NCBI GenBank assembly: GCA_031255695.1
Contig: JAIRSA010000154.1
Location: 1 to 6,170, forward strand
Direction: 5' to 3'
Source of the DNA: Eubacteriales Family XIII. Incertae Sedis bacterium
GTDB lineage: Bacteria; Bacillota; Clostridia; Peptostreptococcales; Anaerovoracaceae
Length of the DNA stretch: 6,170 nucleotides
Below the pieces are notes generated by a model. That model worked only from the letters and a program-made list of their open reading frames with translations, did no database searches and was not told the origin of the DNA. How positions within the stretch are numbered: the stretch's first letter is position 1; each line of letters starts with the position of its first letter. The position numbers were made by a program, and so were the translations under genes. Shown here one piece after another: positions 1-4,971 of this stretch.

Positions 1-216
1 TATGTCACCGAGTACGGCCAGCTCATCGCCGTCTCCTACTCCCTCGGCGCGATCAACCGCATCGAGAAGGAGCTGCAGGTGGCGATCGGCGCGACCATCA
101 TACCGTCGGCCAAGTATGAATTCAAGGAATCCGTGTTCTACGAATTCGTGCAGGGCGATTTCACCGAATTCGAAGAGTTCATGGACTACCTAAACGAATA
201 CGAGCCTGAGGACTAG
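1..216 (+). CDS. C-terminal end of a YigZ/IMPACT-like protein (partial)
   Basis: The frame is open from base 1 and ends at TAG 214-216, giving 71 residues; the start lies outside the window. The fragment begins YVTEYGQLIAVSYSLGAINR and ends DYLNEYEPED. The pattern 'V-x-Y-S-L-G-x-[IL]-x-R-[IL]-E-x-E-L', followed by a Lys-Tyr-Glu-Phe strand and an acidic C-terminal helix, fits the small ferredoxin-like C-terminal domain (DUF1949) of YigZ/YvyE proteins, in which a Tyr-x-x-x-Gly-[KR]-[LIV]-[EQ] helix start is typical. That family has an N-terminal IMPACT domain, which cannot be seen here, and its biochemical role is poorly defined. The tail is strongly acidic (EFEEFMDYLNEYEPED). Codon choice (GTC, ATC, GAG, with third-position G/C) fits a real gene. 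The gene runs convergently toward the serine hydrolase at 299-1471. That it is coding is fairly certain; the family call is a tentative pattern match. Confidence 0.5.
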   Translation, partial: YVTEYGQLIAVSYSLGAINRIEKELQVAIGATIIPSAKYEFKESVFYEFVQGDFTEFEEFMDYLNEYEPED

Positions 217-298
217 CCGCAGGCATGGGCGCGGCCGCCTAGAACGCATACGCGCCCAAAGGCACAGGCCACCGCCCAAACGCGCACGCGCCTGAAAG
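217..298. other. Convergent intergenic gap with short imperfect repeats
   Basis: This GC-rich gap of 82 bases lies between two convergent genes. CGCCCAAA occurs at 253-260 and 273-280, exactly 20 bases apart, and a related CGCCTGAAA occurs at 289-297. I see no stem followed by a T-run on either strand, so no intrinsic terminator can be assigned to either flanking gene. The repeats are short and may be chance in such GC-rich sequence. Confidence 0.3.
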
Positions 299-1471
299 CT
301 AGCCGAAGAATAGGCTGAATGCCTCTTTGTTTATCTTCTTCACTGGGGCGTCGCTCAAGTTGGACATGACTATGATCTGGGCGCCTAGCTGTGGGCAGAT
401 CCAGAAGCTTGCCCTGAAGCCGTCGTCTGTCCCTTCATGCCCGTACAGGGTGTAGCCGCCCTGCTGCCTGATGAACCATCCCAGCCCTATATGCTCGCCG
501 TTGTTAGGCACCAGCCCGTATGGGGCGGAGGCCTCTTTGTACAGCCTTGCGCTCAGCATCGATCCGCTCAGGTGCGCGTCGCCCCACTTCATGATGTCCA
601 TGATGTTGGATGTGATCGTCGAGCTGGGGCCATGCTCCCTGTTGTAGGGGAACACCGCTTCCCTAGCAGCCTGCCCGGCTTCGTCCCTGTGGTGCGGCGT
701 GCATACCCCTACGGCGCGCAATGCGCCCAGATCCAGGGCTTTAGCGATCTCCGCCCTGCCCGCGCTTTCCGGATCCATGGCCCGGCCGGCGGCAGTCCTC
801 AAGAATGTGAGGAAGGTCGTGCTGCCCATGCCCAGCGGCCTGAATATCTCCGTGTCTATATGGCTTTCGAAATCCGTGCCCGATATCTCCGCTATCACCG
901 CGCCAAGCAGCTCGTACGCCATGTTGCTGTACATAAAGCGGCCTCCGCCCGGCTGCCACAGCAACTGGGCGCGCGTGAGCTCCCCCGACATCACGAAGCG
1001 CTTGAGGGCGCCGCTGTCCACCTGCGGCACGTCCCATCCGTAATCCGTGACATCCGGCATGCCCGCTGTGTGGCTGAGCAGCCACCGCAATGTGACCCCG
1101 CCGATCCTGCTGTCGTCCATGCGGAACCACGGCACGGCCTCTGTCAGCGGCGCGTCCAGATCCAGCAGGCCCTTGTCCACCATCCGCAGTATGGCCGTCG
1201 CCACGAACAGTTTCGATACCGAGCCCAAGTGGAAGATGTTCTCCGGCGCCAGCGGGATCTTATCGGGCGCGTCCAGGAAGCCGGCGGCCGCCGCGCAGCA
1301 GAAGCCCCGGCCGGCCCCAGGCCCGGCGGGCGCCGCTTCGCACGCGCCGAACCCGGCACGCGCCGCCCCGCCGCTGGCCTTCACGCCCACCGCAAGCCCT
1401 GGCAGCCCATAGCGCTCCAAGGCATCTTTTGCAAATGTTTCCAGCTTTTCTGCGTGGCCCGTCCCGCCCAT
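299..1471 (-). CDS. Beta-lactamase-fold serine hydrolase (class C / PBP4*-EstB type)
   Basis: This 390-residue protein belongs to the serine beta-lactamase/transpeptidase family, which includes class C beta-lactamases, esterases and D-amino peptidases. The catalytic Ser-x-x-Lys is S84-V-S-K87 within HLGSVSK. LLSHTAGM follows at 131-138, the second motif is Y181-S-N183, and H345-E-G347 stands where beta-lactamases have K-T-G. The His-x-Gly form is common in EstB/PBP4*-like hydrolases, so an esterase or peptidase is likelier than an antibiotic-degrading enzyme. No N-terminal signal peptide is visible (MGGTGHAEKLETFAKDALER), so the protein is predicted cytoplasmic, unlike most relatives. Residues 33-62 are an Ala/Gly/Cys-rich stretch (C44, C58, C59) sitting before the strand that leads to SxxK; it looks like an insertion. 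The ATG at 1471 is chosen because AGGAGG lies six bases upstream, at the end of metK. It is the second gene of the metK operon. The substrate is unknown. Confidence 0.88.
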   Translation of the reverse strand: MGGTGHAEKLETFAKDALERYGLPGLAVGVKASGGAARAGFGACEAAPAGPGAGRGFCCAAAAGFLDAPDKIPLAPENIFHLGSVSKLFVATAILRMVDKGLLDLDAPLTEAVPWFRMDDSRIGGVTLRWLLSHTAGMPDVTDYGWDVPQVDSGALKRFVMSGELTRAQLLWQPGGGRFMYSNMAYELLGAVIAEISGTDFESHIDTEIFRPLGMGSTTFLTFLRTAAGRAMDPESAGRAEIAKALDLGALRAVGVCTPHHRDEAGQAAREAVFPYNREHGPSSTITSNIMDIMKWGDAHLSGSMLSARLYKEASAPYGLVPNNGEHIGLGWFIRQQGGYTLYGHEGTDDGFRASFWICPQLGAQIIVMSNLSDAPVKKINKEAFSLFFG

Positions 1472-1477
1472 GCTAAG

Positions 1478-1483
1478 CCTCCT
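1478..1483 (-). promoter_or_regulatory. Shine-Dalgarno AGGAGG overlapping the metK stop codon
   Basis: On the minus strand a perfect AGGAGG lies six bases before the ATG of the serine hydrolase. Its first two bases are the last two of the metK TAG stop (1484-1482). Ribosomes finishing metK therefore stop on top of the next gene's ribosome binding site, which favours translational coupling and fixes the hydrolase start. Confidence 0.85.
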
Positions 1484-2663
1484 ACGCTTTTTTCTTCAGC
1501 ATGGCTGCCCTATCCGTCTTCTCCCACGGAAGATCCAGATCCGGCCTCCCGAAATGCCCGTATGCCGCGATCTGCCTGTATATCGGCCTCAGCAGATCGA
1601 GATCCCTTATTATGGCCGCCGGCCTCAGATCGAAGTTCTCATTCACAAGATCGGCCAGCTTGTCATCTGGCAGCGTGCCCGTTCCGTAGGTGTCGACCAG
1701 GACAGAAACCGGCCGGGCCACCCCGATGGCATAGGCCAGCTCGATTTCGCACTTCCGCGCAAGCCCCGCCGCCACTATGTTCTTGGCCGCGTACCGCGCC
1801 GCATAGGCCGCCGAACGGTCCACCTTTGTGGGATCCTTCCCCGAAAATGCGCCGCCGCCGTGCCTGGCGTAGCCGCCGTACGTATCCACTATGATTTTCC
1901 GCCCGGTAAGCCCGGAGTCGCCGTTGGGCCCGCCTATCACGAAGCGCCCTGTGGGGTTCACGAAATATTTGGTGTCCGCATCCAAAAGCCCCGCTGGTAT
2001 GATGGGCTTTATTATCCGCTCAATGACCGCTTCCCTTATGTCCGCCTGGCTTATATCCGGGTCATGCTGGGTGGATATGAGGGCGGTGTCGACCCTGATG
2101 GGCCTATCGCCATCGTACTCGACAGTCACCTGGGATTTGCCGTCCGGCCTCAGCCATGGCATTTCCCCCGACTTCCTCGCCTCAGCAAGCCGGAGGGCGA
2201 GTTTATGGGCAAGCGATATCGGCATCGGCATGAGTTCCGGGGTCTCGTCGCAGGCAAAGCCGAACATGATCCCCTGATCCCCCGCGCCTATGGACTCAAT
2301 GCCGTCGTCCAGCACGCCTTCCTTGTATTCCAGGGCCTTATCCACGCCAAGCGCGATGTCGCCGGACTGCTCGTGTATGGACGTGAGCACGGCGCAGGTG
2401 TCCCCATCATAGCCGTATTCGCTTTTCGTGTACCCAATATCCTTTATCACGCTGCGGATCAGGTTGGGGATATCCACATAGGTTTTGGTGCTGATTTCGC
2501 CGGCCACGAGCGCCAGCCCCGTGGTCACTGCGCATTCCGCCGCCACCCTCCCGCGTGGATCCTCCTTGATTATCGCGTCGAGTATAGCGTCAGAGATCTG
2601 GTCGCATAGCTTGTCAGGGTGCCCTTCCGTAACTGACTCCGATGTGAAAAGTTTCTTGCCCAT
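1482..2663 (-). CDS. metK: S-adenosylmethionine synthetase (methionine adenosyltransferase)
   Basis: MetK (EC 2.5.1.6) condenses methionine and ATP into S-adenosylmethionine in the cytoplasm, releasing phosphate and pyrophosphate; it supplies methylation, polyamine and radical-SAM reactions. The 393-residue length is normal for the family. Near the N-terminus TSESVTEGHPDK (7-18) carries the ATP-binding GHPDK. The signature GAGDQGIMFG is at 126-135. RPDGKSQVT (172-180) and the Gly-rich phosphate loop G269-GGAFSGKD (to D277) follow. Near the end comes IYRQIAAYGHFGR (361-373). All three repeated MAT domains appear intact. The frame stays open 16 codons further upstream to a TTG at 2711, but the ATG at 2663 is preferred: MGKKLFTSESVTEGHPDK is where family members begin, and AAGGA lies seven bases upstream. 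The sequence resembles clostridial MetK. It is the first gene of an operon with the serine hydrolase, behind a long structured leader. Confidence 0.98.
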   Translation of the reverse strand: MGKKLFTSESVTEGHPDKLCDQISDAILDAIIKEDPRGRVAAECAVTTGLALVAGEISTKTYVDIPNLIRSVIKDIGYTKSEYGYDGDTCAVLTSIHEQSGDIALGVDKALEYKEGVLDDGIESIGAGDQGIMFGFACDETPELMPMPISLAHKLALRLAEARKSGEMPWLRPDGKSQVTVEYDGDRPIRVDTALISTQHDPDISQADIREAVIERIIKPIIPAGLLDADTKYFVNPTGRFVIGGPNGDSGLTGRKIIVDTYGGYARHGGGAFSGKDPTKVDRSAAYAARYAAKNIVAAGLARKCEIELAYAIGVARPVSVLVDTYGTGTLPDDKLADLVNENFDLRPAAIIRDLDLLRPIYRQIAAYGHFGRPDLDLPWEKTDRAAMLKKKA

Positions 2664-2670
2664 TGGTGCT

Positions 2671-2675
2671 TCCTT
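2671..2675 (-). promoter_or_regulatory. metK ribosome binding site
   Basis: On the minus strand AAGGA, inside GGGAAAGGAAG, lies seven bases before the ATG at 2663. It decides between that start and the in-frame TTG at 2711. A CGGCA-TTG-TGCCG hairpin (2679-2691) ends three bases upstream of it, close enough to influence access of the ribosome. Confidence 0.7.
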
Positions 2676-2802
2676 TCCCGGCACAATGCCGCCTGTGCGC
2701 CAAGGCTGCAAGGCCTCTGCGGCTCGCCTGGCTGCTGCGCGGCTTGCGCCGCATTACTCACCCCCCGGCATATGCCGCAGGGGCGTGGGGCCGTGCGGCC
2801 CC

Positions 2803-2838
2803 TCTAATAATAAGACCTCTTTCGCAAAGAAGAGGTCT
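2803..2838 (-). terminator. Hairpin near the 5' end of the metK leader, possible attenuator
   Basis: AGACCTCTT (2838-2830 on the minus strand) pairs perfectly with AAGAGGTCT (2821-2813) across an eight-base loop, about 14 bases after the predicted transcript start. TTATTATTAG follows, a broken rather than continuous T-run, so termination would be weak. An alternative inner pairing CTTT-GCG-AAAG competes with the long stem. It could equally be a 5' stabilising hairpin. Confidence 0.35.
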
Positions 2839-2858
2839 CATACACCACATATCAATTA

Positions 2859-2887
2859 ATTATACCCATTTTTCGAGAAAAGCGCAA
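2859..2887 (-). promoter_or_regulatory. Predicted metK promoter
   Basis: On the minus strand TTGCGC (2887-2882, three of six matches to the -35 consensus) and a perfect TATAAT (2864-2859) are separated by exactly 17 bases. The transcript would start near 2852 in AT-rich sequence. The perfect -10 box gives most of the weight. An alternative -35, TTGTTG, would leave a 20-base spacer and is less likely. Confidence 0.65.
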
Positions 2888-3098
2888 CAAGATTTCGTAC
2901 GGATCGCGCCTGTTTCGGCATTTGGTTCGAGCCTTTTTAATAGCATTCCGGGCTGTGCCCGCTGAAATCGCGCGAATTGCGCAAATCATACGAATTTGGC
3001 AAAGAATGCGATTTTATAGAAAATTCGGCAGAGATGTCACCAATACAATAAAACCGCAAAATAATCTGGATGAAATTTCAAATTTTGTAGCGCCATCG

Positions 3099-3127
3099 TT
3101 GATTTCCCTGGAGAAACATGCTAGAAT
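3099..3127 (+). promoter_or_regulatory. Candidate upstream promoter for the symporter
   Basis: TTGATT (3099-3104, four of six) and TAGAAT (3122-3127, five of six) are separated by 17 bases. A transcript from near 3134 would carry about 175 bases of leader, including the GC-rich patch, before the symporter start. It is weaker than the proximal promoter at 3259-3286 and may be fortuitous in AT-rich sequence. Confidence 0.35.
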
Positions 3128-3160
3128 TTAATGGAACGCATCAAAAGGAATATATCCCCA

Positions 3161-3240
3161 CCCAGGCAAGCCGGCAATGGCAAGGCACGGCCGGCGGGAA
3201 GGGGCGGCCCTCGGCGGGCGTTATCGGCTTCGTTCCGCTG
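3161..3240 (+). other. GC-rich patch in the symporter upstream region
   Basis: By direct count 59 of 80 bases are G or C (74%), against about 35% in 3001-3120 just upstream. GCCGGC occurs at 3170-3175 and 3190-3195 and can form a stem with a 14-base loop; GCCC (3207-3210) can pair with GGGC (3216-3219). No gene, tRNA or known riboswitch core is recognisable. It may be a structured leader element, a degraded repeat or a gene remnant. Confidence 0.3.
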
Positions 3241-3258
3241 TCCGCGTATCGCGAAGCC

Positions 3259-3286
3259 TTGACGAATATTTTTTATACATTATTAT
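3259..3286 (+). promoter_or_regulatory. Predicted symporter promoter
   Basis: TTGACG (3259-3264, five of six) and TATTAT (3281-3286, five of six) are 16 bases apart, with an AT-rich spacer. Transcription would begin near 3293, leaving a leader of only about 20 bases that contains the ribosome binding site. This is the best plus-strand promoter in the window and probably also serves the amidohydrolase. Confidence 0.65.
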
Positions 3287-3299
3287 TATTGTTCAAGTT

Positions 3300-3306
3300 A
3301 GGAGGT
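3300..3306 (+). promoter_or_regulatory. Symporter Shine-Dalgarno
   Basis: AGGAGGT, a perfect match to the anti-Shine-Dalgarno, sits with GGAGG ending six bases before the ATG at 3312. It fixes that start and implies strong translation. Confidence 0.9.
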
Positions 3307-3311
3307 AATTT

Positions 3312-4805
3312 ATGGGTACTGGCTTTTATCTCGCCATCATGATAGCCTATTCGGCTGTAATGATCGGCATCGGGTTCGCCCTGCGGAAGCAGGCGAGCAA
3401 ATCCATGGACGATTTCGGGATCGCGTCAAACCGCTTCGGATCCGCTGTGCTCGCCATCGTGAGCATAGGGGCATGGGTCGGAAGCGCGGGGCTGATCGGC
3501 CTGACTTCATCCGGATACACCGACGGGGTCATGGGGTACTGGGAATACGCGATGGGCTATATTTCCATGCTGCCCTTCGTATTCCTGTTCGTCACCCGCA
3601 TAAAGTTCCTGAAGCTGTTCACCATCCCCGATTTCTTTGCCCTCAGATATTCCAAATACGGCGAAGCCATCCGCTATCCCACCGGCGTGCTCTATATGGT
3701 GCGCAATGCCACGATATTGGGCATGCAGCTTAACGCCCTTTCGTTCCTCTTCACCGCCTTCTTCGATATGGATCACGCCTTCGGCGTCTTCCTGGCGGCA
3801 GGCATTGTCGTATTCTACACTGCCATGTCTGGCTTCCTGAGCGTAATGATCACTAATGTAATACAATCCGCATTCCAGACGCTCGCCCCGTTTGTGGCGC
3901 TTTTCTTCGTGCTCAGGCTGGCTGGGGGCTGGGACAATATAGCCGGCTACTACGCGGATCTCAATATCAGCGGGAACCTCTCGCTGTTCAACAGCCTCGA
4001 ATGGGTCGGCGCCGTCGTGTATTACGCGTTCACGGTCGGCCTTTTCTTCATAATAGCGGATCAGGGCGACTGGCAGAGGATAGGCGCCGCGAAAAACGCC
4101 AAGGTGGCGCGGAACAGCCTGCTGGTCGGGACCATAGCGGTGCTGCCCATACTTGTACTGCCGTGCTATGTAGGAGCCGGCGCGCGCTATGTCATGGGCG
4201 AGGGCGTGACGCCGAACCTCGTGTTCTATGAGCTCATAAAGCTCGGCAGCCCGCTCATCGCGGCCCTGCTTCTGGTCGGCGCGCTGTCCACCATCATGTC
4301 ATGCACGTCCACATATCTTTTCGCGGGCGGCATGAATATCTCGCATGACTTGATCGTCCCGCTCATCAAGGCGAGGGGGCAGGCCGTCGACGACAAGAAA
4401 GAGATATTCTACAGCCGTATAGGCGTCGCCCTGTGCTGCGGCGTCGGCATACTGTTCGCGCTGAGGGTGCAGGGGCTGATCGCGCTGTGGAGCGCGGGGC
4501 TCTCCATCTGCGCGTCGGGGCTCGTCGTGCCCTTTGTGTTCGCGTGGTTCAATAAAAAGAGCAACACCGAATCCGCGCTGGCCGGCATGATCGCCGGCGG
4601 CGTAGTGGCCTTCGTCTGGACCATGCTCGGCAACCCCTTCGGCCTGGATCCCATCTGGATAGGGCTCCCGGTGTCCATCATCGCATGCGCCATCGTGCCC
4701 CTGTTCACGCCGAAGCCCAGCGCTTCGGAAGTCGAGGCCACCTATTACTTCAGCGAAAAATTCAAAAATGCCGCCGCCGGCGCCGAACAGGCTTCAAAGG
4801 CGTAA
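3312..4805 (+). CDS. Sodium:solute symporter (SSS family)
   Basis: This 497-residue membrane protein belongs to the sodium:solute symporter family (PutP/SGLT-like, LeuT fold), which uses the inward sodium gradient to import small solutes. About 13 hydrophobic segments can be read, roughly at 4-23, 44-65, 79-95, 123-150, 157-177, 187-203, 231-249, 270-288, 312-336, 370-385, 389-412, 420-439 and 447-466. The cytoplasmic loop D250-QGDWQRIGAAKNAKVA (to 266) matches the family's D-Q-x-x-W-Q-R-x-x-A-A-K-N signature. The helix LSTIMSCTSTYL (325-336) aligns with the sodium-site helix of PutP (M-S-T-x-x-S); S330 is kept, while C331 stands where Thr or Ser is usual. The C-terminus is a short hydrophilic tail rich in Ala, Glu and Lys. 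The start is set by the perfect Shine-Dalgarno. The substrate cannot be read from sequence; the amidohydrolase downstream suggests an amide, ureide or acylated compound. Confidence 0.93.
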   Translation: MGTGFYLAIMIAYSAVMIGIGFALRKQASKSMDDFGIASNRFGSAVLAIVSIGAWVGSAGLIGLTSSGYTDGVMGYWEYAMGYISMLPFVFLFVTRIKFLKLFTIPDFFALRYSKYGEAIRYPTGVLYMVRNATILGMQLNALSFLFTAFFDMDHAFGVFLAAGIVVFYTAMSGFLSVMITNVIQSAFQTLAPFVALFFVLRLAGGWDNIAGYYADLNISGNLSLFNSLEWVGAVVYYAFTVGLFFIIADQGDWQRIGAAKNAKVARNSLLVGTIAVLPILVLPCYVGAGARYVMGEGVTPNLVFYELIKLGSPLIAALLLVGALSTIMSCTSTYLFAGGMNISHDLIVPLIKARGQAVDDKKEIFYSRIGVALCCGVGILFALRVQGLIALWSAGLSICASGLVVPFVFAWFNKKSNTESALAGMIAGGVVAFVWTMLGNPFGLDPIWIGLPVSIIACAIVPLFTPKPSASEVEATYYFSEKFKNAAAGAEQASKA

Positions 4806-4834
4806 AGGCCGGGGCCGCGCTTCAAGTTTATACA

Positions 4835-4877
4835 GGGGGCGGGCGCAGGGGGCATCCCCCGTACGCCCCGCCCTTTC
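4835..4877 (+). terminator. GC-rich hairpin after the symporter, weak terminator or attenuator
   Basis: GGGCGGGCG (4837-4845) pairs with CGCCCCGCCC (4864-4873) with one bulged C. Stacked inside it, GGGGG (4848-4852) pairs with CCCCC (4856-4860) across a CAT loop. Only TTTC follows, so termination would be partial. It begins 30 bases after the symporter stop and could lower transcription of the amidohydrolase or protect the symporter message from 3' decay. Confidence 0.5.
4850..4877 (+). repeat. 28-bp direct repeat, copy 1
   Basis: This is identical over 28 bases to 4911-4938, with copy starts 61 bases apart. It contains GGGCAT, then CCCCCGTACGCCCC, then GCCCTTTC, with the palindrome CGTACG at its centre. 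It forms the 3' side of the hairpin at 4835-4877. Confidence 0.9.
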
Positions 4878-4910
4878 TGGCCGAGGCGGAGCCGGGGCCC
4901 ATGCCTTCGA

Positions 4911-4938
4911 GGGCATCCCCCGTACGCCCCGCCCTTTC
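4911..4938 (+). repeat. 28-bp direct repeat, copy 2
   Basis: A perfect second copy of 4850-4877. Here the upstream partner differs: GGGG (4894-4897) and ATGCC (4901-4905) pair with GGCAT (4912-4916) and CCCC (4917-4920), leaving a bulge CCC and the loop TTCGAG. Both copies are thus the 3' arm of a hairpin built with unrelated 5' arms. The 33 bases between the copies show no further repeat of the unit. Confidence 0.9.
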
Positions 4939-4939
4939 G

Positions 4940-4962
4940 GCGGCCGTATGGCCGCAATGGAG
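4940..4962 (+). promoter_or_regulatory. Hairpin and ribosome binding site before the amidohydrolase
   Basis: GCGGCC (4940-4945) and GGCCGC (4950-4955) form a perfect 6-bp stem with loop GTAT. Three bases later comes GGAG (4959-4962), nine bases before the ATG at 4972. The ribosome binding site is moderate, and the adjacent hairpin may limit translation compared with the symporter. Confidence 0.6.
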
Positions 4963-4971
4963 ATTAACTAT

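Larger units (their letters stand above)
2664..2852 (-). promoter_or_regulatory. Long structured 5' leader of metK, class unassigned
   Basis: The predicted metK transcript starts near 2852, leaving about 190 untranslated bases. In transcript order it holds these inverted repeats: a 9-bp stem at 2838-2813; GGGGCC-GCAC-GGCCCC at 2802-2787; the 12-base palindrome CGGCATATGCCG at 2777-2766, flanked by CCCC and GGGG; GCGGC-GCAA-GCCGC with a GNRA loop at 2752-2739; and CGGCA-TTG-TGCCG at 2691-2679, just before the ribosome binding site. Metabolite control of metK through SAM riboswitches is common in Bacillota, but I do not find the SAM-I core (no GGCAACC, no GAUGA near paired GCCC elements), nor clear SAM-II or SMK signatures. 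It may be an unrecognised regulatory RNA, or simply GC-rich sequence that folds easily. Confidence 0.45.
2888..3258. other. Divergent intergenic region without a convincing gene
   Basis: This region separates the divergent metK and symporter genes. Bases 3001-3120 are only about 35% G+C, well below the genes. Open frames here, such as plus-strand 2922-3131 (69 codons) and 3118-3342, lack family resemblance, good ribosome binding sites and the codon bias of the neighbours, so I do not call them. Visible structure includes CGGGC-TGT-GCCCG at 2949-2961, an imperfect dyad GCGCGAATTGCGC at 2970-2982, and the palindrome GAAATTTC near 3073-3080; these could be operator half-sites but match no regulator I can name. 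No tRNA was found. Confidence 0.5.

Noticed and set aside
299..1471. Calling the serine hydrolase an antibiotic-resistance beta-lactamase
   Set aside because: It has HEG in place of KTG, no signal peptide and a housekeeping neighbour; the fold alone does not support a resistance role.
437..1894. 485-codon open frame on the plus strand across the serine hydrolase and metK
   Set aside because: It is antisense to two well-supported genes, spans their junction, has no family resemblance, and is rich in Arg, Pro, His and Ala as expected of a mirror frame in GC-rich DNA.
1470..2609. 379-codon open frame on the plus strand opposite metK
   Set aside because: It is a complete antisense shadow of a highly conserved gene; the translation shows no domain and no ribosome binding site.
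2664..2711. 16-residue N-terminal extension of MetK from a TTG
   Set aside because: MetK proteins start at M-x-x-x-L-F-T-S-E-S, the ATG at 2663 has a well-placed AAGGA, and the extension has no homology pattern.
2570..2761. Possible 63-codon leader peptide from a GTG in the metK leader, minus strand
   Set aside because: It runs out of frame deep into metK, has no regulatory codon run such as Met repeats, and its GC-rich composition explains the open frame. The nearby ATG at 2756 gives an equally unconvincing Arg-rich frame.
2920..2936. GGTTCGAGCC resembling a tRNA T-loop
   Set aside because: The flanks do not form a five-base T-stem, and no acceptor, D or anticodon stems are found around it on either strand.
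2922..3131. 69-codon plus-strand frame in the AT-rich intergenic region
   Set aside because: It has no clear ribosome binding site, no family resemblance, and codon use unlike the flanking genes; it also contains a candidate promoter.
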